From positions 1 to 8,818 of the forward strand of contig CAYPBK010000069.1 in the NCBI GenBank assembly GCA_964408955.1: a DNA stretch of 8,818 bases, read 5' to 3'. The translations under genes were made by a program, and so were the position numbers. This DNA comes from JAAYKT01 sp964408955. Lineage in GTDB: Bacteria > Bacillota > Clostridia > Lutisporales > Lutisporaceae. The notes beneath the pieces are model-generated. The model made no database searches. It saw only the letters and a program-made list of their open reading frames with translations, and was not told the DNA's origin. Every line of letters begins with the position of its first letter. Within the stretch, counting starts at the first letter, position 1. Positions 6,389 through 8,818 of the stretch are shown piece by piece.

Positions 6389-7603
6389 ATGACGTTAGTC
6401 GAAGCTTTAAAAGCTTTTTATTTAAGCATGGGTTTTAGTGCAATTACATGGCAGCAAGTAGTGATGATGGCAATATCCTTTGTTCTTATATATCTTGCTC
6501 TGGTTAAGGGATTTGAACCTTTATTGCTTTTGCCTATTGCTTTCGGAATGCTATTGGCAAACCTTCCTTTAGCCGGGCTTATGGAAGGACCGTCCTATGT
6601 GGCGATCACGGATCCGGAGACGGGTATCGCAATACGTGAAATGGTTGATCCCGGAGGAGTTCTTTATTGGTTATACAGGGGTGTTAAATTAGGTATTTAT
6701 CCGCCTCTTATATTTATGGGTGTAGGCGCTATGACGGATTTTGGTCCTCTTATTGCAAATCCTAAGAGTTTGCTTTTAGGGGCGGCTGCTCAATTAGGTA
6801 TATTTTTGACATTCTTAGGGGCTTTGGCTTTGAACCTTGTTCCGGGACTTGGGTTTACCATTCCTGAAGCCGCTTCTATTGGAATCATCGGCGGTGCTGA
6901 TGGTCCTACGGCTATATATCTTACAGCAAAATTGGCTCCGCATCTATTAGGGCCTATAGCTGTGGCAGCATATTCTTATATGGCTTTAGTTCCTCTCATT
7001 CAGCCACCAATAATGAAAGCCTTGACAACTAAGGAAGAGAGAGAAATAAAAATGGAACAGCTTAGACCTGTTTCTAAATTGGAAAGAATAGTTTTCCCTG
7101 TGTTGGTAACTGTCGTTGTTTCAATACTTTTACCAGCTGCGGCACCACTAATAGGTATGCTTATGCTAGGGAACATACTTAGAGAGGCAGCTATGCTGCA
7201 AAGCACTTTAAACAGATTGATGAAAACTGCCGAAGGTGAATTAATGAATATAGTTGTTATATTTCTGGGGGTAACCGTTGGAGCTACGGCAAATGGTGAA
7301 ATTTTCTTATCTCCCAGAACCTTGGCAATTATTTTCTTAGGGCTGGCAGCCTTTTCGTGCGGAACTGCCGGTGGAGTAATATTTGGAAAAATAATGTGTA
7401 AGATGACAGGTGGAAAAGTAAATCCTCTCATCGGTTCAGCTGGTGTATCTGCTGTGCCTATGGCTGCTAGAGTATCGCAAAAAGTAGGACAGGAAGCAAA
7501 TCCTTCAAACTTTTTACTTATGCATGCTATGGGACCAAATGTTGCCGGTGTTATCGGTTCTGCAGTAGCAGCGGGAGTACTGCTATCAATGTGTAAGTTA
7601 TAG
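6389..7603 (+). CDS. mmdB: Decarboxylase beta subunit, membrane sodium pump (OadB family)
   Basis: 404 aa; integral membrane protein that decarboxylates carboxybiotin and couples this to Na+ export. Many hydrophobic segments run the full length (for example 23-40, 43-63, 100-116, 128-152, 186-206, 232-262, 286-303, 311-333). The family's hallmark GIIGGADGPTAIY (165-177) is intact; Asp171 corresponds to the essential sodium/proton-binding Asp203 of Klebsiella OadB. The C-terminal HAMGPNVAGVIGSAVAAG (379-396) is the second conserved functional block. Family members serve oxaloacetate, methylmalonyl-CoA or glutaconyl-CoA decarboxylases; the substrate follows from the alpha subunit and operon. 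GGAGGT (6377-6382) lies 6 bases before the ATG. The 29-base gap before it is the widest in the operon but holds no terminator. Last gene before the terminator. Confidence 0.95.
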   Translation: MTLVEALKAFYLSMGFSAITWQQVVMMAISFVLIYLALVKGFEPLLLLPIAFGMLLANLPLAGLMEGPSYVAITDPETGIAIREMVDPGGVLYWLYRGVKLGIYPPLIFMGVGAMTDFGPLIANPKSLLLGAAAQLGIFLTFLGALALNLVPGLGFTIPEAASIGIIGGADGPTAIYLTAKLAPHLLGPIAVAAYSYMALVPLIQPPIMKALTTKEEREIKMEQLRPVSKLERIVFPVLVTVVVSILLPAAAPLIGMLMLGNILREAAMLQSTLNRLMKTAEGELMNIVVIFLGVTVGATANGEIFLSPRTLAIIFLGLAAFSCGTAGGVIFGKIMCKMTGGKVNPLIGSAGVSAVPMAARVSQKVGQEANPSNFLLMHAMGPNVAGVIGSAVAAGVLLSMCKL

Positions 7604-7633
7604 ACATAGTAGAAATTTTAATAAAAACATGAT

Positions 7634-7662
7634 AAAAAAATGCGATTAAGTCGCATTTTTTT
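7634..7662 (+). terminator. Intrinsic terminator of the mutase/decarboxylase operon
   Basis: A perfect 12-bp inverted repeat: seven A then TGCGA (7634-7645), TTAAG loop, TCGCA then seven T (7651-7662). The last pairs double as the U-tract. As the A-run mirrors the T-run, it could also work on the minus strand, though no minus-strand gene is seen nearby. Confidence 0.9.
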
Positions 7663-7669
7663 AATGCTC

Positions 7670-7697
7670 TTGAATAATAAAAAATTAATAATATAAT
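7670..7697 (+). promoter_or_regulatory. Sigma-A type promoter of birA
   Basis: TTGAAT (7670-7675), a 16-base spacer and a perfect TATAAT (7692-7697). It lies just after the operon terminator and about 30 bases before the birA ATG, giving a short leader with an AAGGGGA ribosome site (7714-7720). The gene therefore appears to be transcribed on its own. No BirA-type operator is seen over it. Confidence 0.75.
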
Positions 7698-7726
7698 AAA
7701 AGTATCATAGGCGAAGGGGACTTTTT

Positions 7727-8716
7727 ATGAAGTATATAGTTTTAGATGAATTAAGAAAGATTAGTGGTGCTTACGTATCCGGAGAAGAGTTGAGTAAAAA
7801 GTTTAAAGTATCTCGAACAGCTATATGGAAGTTAATAAAGAAGCTAAGAGAAGATGGCTATAGAATTGAATCTTCCACAAATAAAGGCTATATGCTTGCA
7901 GAAACTCCTGATGTAATGTATCCAAAGGAAATAAAAGACCTTTTAAATACGAAAATTATAGGGAAAGAGATTATTTTTGCAGAATCTGTAGATTCTACAA
8001 ATAGTTATAGTAAAAGAATAAGCAGTGAAGGTTTCATTGAAGGTACTTTGATAATTGCAGAGGAACAAACATCAGGTCGGGGGAGATTGGGTAGAGAGTG
8101 GGTATCGCCAAAAGGAGAAGGCATATGGTTTTCTGTGATACTAAAGCCGAACATTAAACCGGAGCAGGCTGCTCAGATAACGATAATTGCAGCCTATGCC
8201 GTTGCAATAAGTATCAAGGAGGCTTATGGTTTGGAGGCTTTAATAAAATGGCCTAATGATATTGTAATAAACAAGAAAAAAGTTTGTGGAATTCTTACAG
8301 AAATAGGCGCCGAGACAGATGCAATAAGCTATTTAATAATAGGCGTAGGTATAAATGCTAATATTAGTAATGATCATTTTCTAAATAGCGGGCTTACTGC
8401 AGCAACATCTTTGAAAATAGAAATGGGCGGGAATATTGATAGAAAGCTTCTACTATCAAAGGTATTAATGAATTTTGAAAAATTTTATTTAAAGTTTATC
8501 GAAACAGAAAGTGTCGGACATATAATTGACGGATATAAAGATCTTAATGTAACTTTAAATAATGAAGTAAGGTTGATAAATAGGAAAGAAGAGCTTTACG
8601 GAAAGGCTATCGATATTAATAATAATGGGCAGCTTATCGTAAAGCTGAATAGCGGAGAAATAATTAAGGTTACATCCGGAGAGGTTTCAGTAAGAGGGCT
8701 TTATGATTATATTTAA
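7727..8716 (+). CDS. birA: Bifunctional biotin--[protein] ligase / biotin operon repressor
   Basis: 329 aa, full length for two-function BirA. The N-terminal winged helix (about 1-60) contains VSGEELSKKFKVSRTAIWKLIKKL (17-40), followed by NKGYML (52-57), so it can probably bind DNA as a biotin-regulated repressor. The ligase domain shows ESVDSTN (86-92), the biotinyl-AMP loop SGRGRLGREW (116-125), KWPNDIVINKK (174-184), CGIL (187-190) and GVGIN (206-210). The C-terminal SH3-like cap spans about 275-329. The enzyme activates biotin with ATP and joins it to the carrier lysine; the mmd carrier encoded 1.4 kb upstream is an obvious client. No biotin synthesis or uptake gene is in the window, so its regulatory targets are not seen. 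It has its own promoter. Confidence 0.96.
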   Translation: MKYIVLDELRKISGAYVSGEELSKKFKVSRTAIWKLIKKLREDGYRIESSTNKGYMLAETPDVMYPKEIKDLLNTKIIGKEIIFAESVDSTNSYSKRISSEGFIEGTLIIAEEQTSGRGRLGREWVSPKGEGIWFSVILKPNIKPEQAAQITIIAAYAVAISIKEAYGLEALIKWPNDIVINKKKVCGILTEIGAETDAISYLIIGVGINANISNDHFLNSGLTAATSLKIEMGGNIDRKLLLSKVLMNFEKFYLKFIETESVGHIIDGYKDLNVTLNNEVRLINRKEELYGKAIDINNNGQLIVKLNSGEIIKVTSGEVSVRGLYDYI

Positions 8717-8752
8717 TCAATAAAGTATGTGGTTACTGTTCACAGGTATTTT

Positions 8753-8818
8753 TTAGATTATTAATATTTGATAAAGATTGCATTGTGGAGAGGCTTAGAA
8801 TCTGTTAGCGAAGTGGAG
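8753..8818. repeat. Copy B of the non-coding repeat, cut by the window end
   Basis: Matches 107-172 at 55 of 66 positions with no gap, and runs into the last base of the window, so its full length is unknown. It lies 36 bases after the birA stop codon on the same relative strand as copy A. The two copies bracket the whole mutase-decarboxylase-birA block. The T-run at 8749-8754 just before it could act as part of a weak birA terminator, but no good hairpin precedes it. Confidence 0.75.

Noticed and set aside
6389..7603. Oxaloacetate decarboxylase beta subunit
   Set aside because: OadB and MmdB are near-identical in type; the alpha subunit here is an acyl-CoA carboxyltransferase, not a pyruvate carboxylase-like OadA.
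8717..8754. Intrinsic terminator after birA
   Set aside because: TGTGG (8728-8732) and TCACA (8740-8744) can form only a weak 5-bp stem with one G-U pair, separated from the T-run; it is too poor to annotate.

Overview
The window looks like an AT-rich, low-GC Gram-positive chromosome, most likely from an anaerobic member of the Clostridia. The evidence is strong purine-rich Shine-Dalgarno sites before nearly every gene, GTG and TTG starts, an A/T-flanked intrinsic terminator, and gene types typical of anaerobes (a sodium-pumping decarboxylase and a split B12-dependent mutase). No species can be named from the sequence alone.

Layout. Positions 1-55 are the 3' end of a group II intron (end of domain V, then domain VI with a bulged branch-point A). 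Positions 56-543 hold no gene. About 107-329 is rich in inverted repeats and looks like structured RNA, and its first part recurs at the far end of the window (8753-8818). An AT-rich promoter region with an 11-bp dyad (384-420) and a leader of roughly 125 nt follow.

Positions 544-7603 form one tightly packed + strand operon of eight genes: methylmalonyl-CoA mutase catalytic subunit, its separate B12-binding subunit, the MeaB-type G-protein chaperone, methylmalonyl-CoA epimerase, then methylmalonyl-CoA decarboxylase alpha (carboxyltransferase), delta/gamma-type membrane anchor, biotin carrier and beta (membrane sodium pump). A strong hairpin terminator closes it at 7634-7662. A clear promoter (7670-7697) then drives birA (7727-8716), a biotin-protein ligase with a DNA-binding domain, on the same strand.

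How the genes work together. The mutase interconverts succinyl-CoA and (R)-methylmalonyl-CoA using adenosylcobalamin, and MeaB protects or reloads it. The epimerase gives (S)-methylmalonyl-CoA. The decarboxylase alpha subunit moves the carboxyl group to the biotin of the carrier, and the beta subunit releases CO2 while exporting Na+. BirA attaches biotin to the carrier. The set forms a compact succinyl-CoA to propionyl-CoA energy-conserving module, reversible in principle. No biotin carboxylase is present, which argues for a decarboxylase rather than a propionyl-CoA carboxylase. The metabolic genes are of well-known families. The least explained part of the window is the repeated, structured non-coding element at its two ends.
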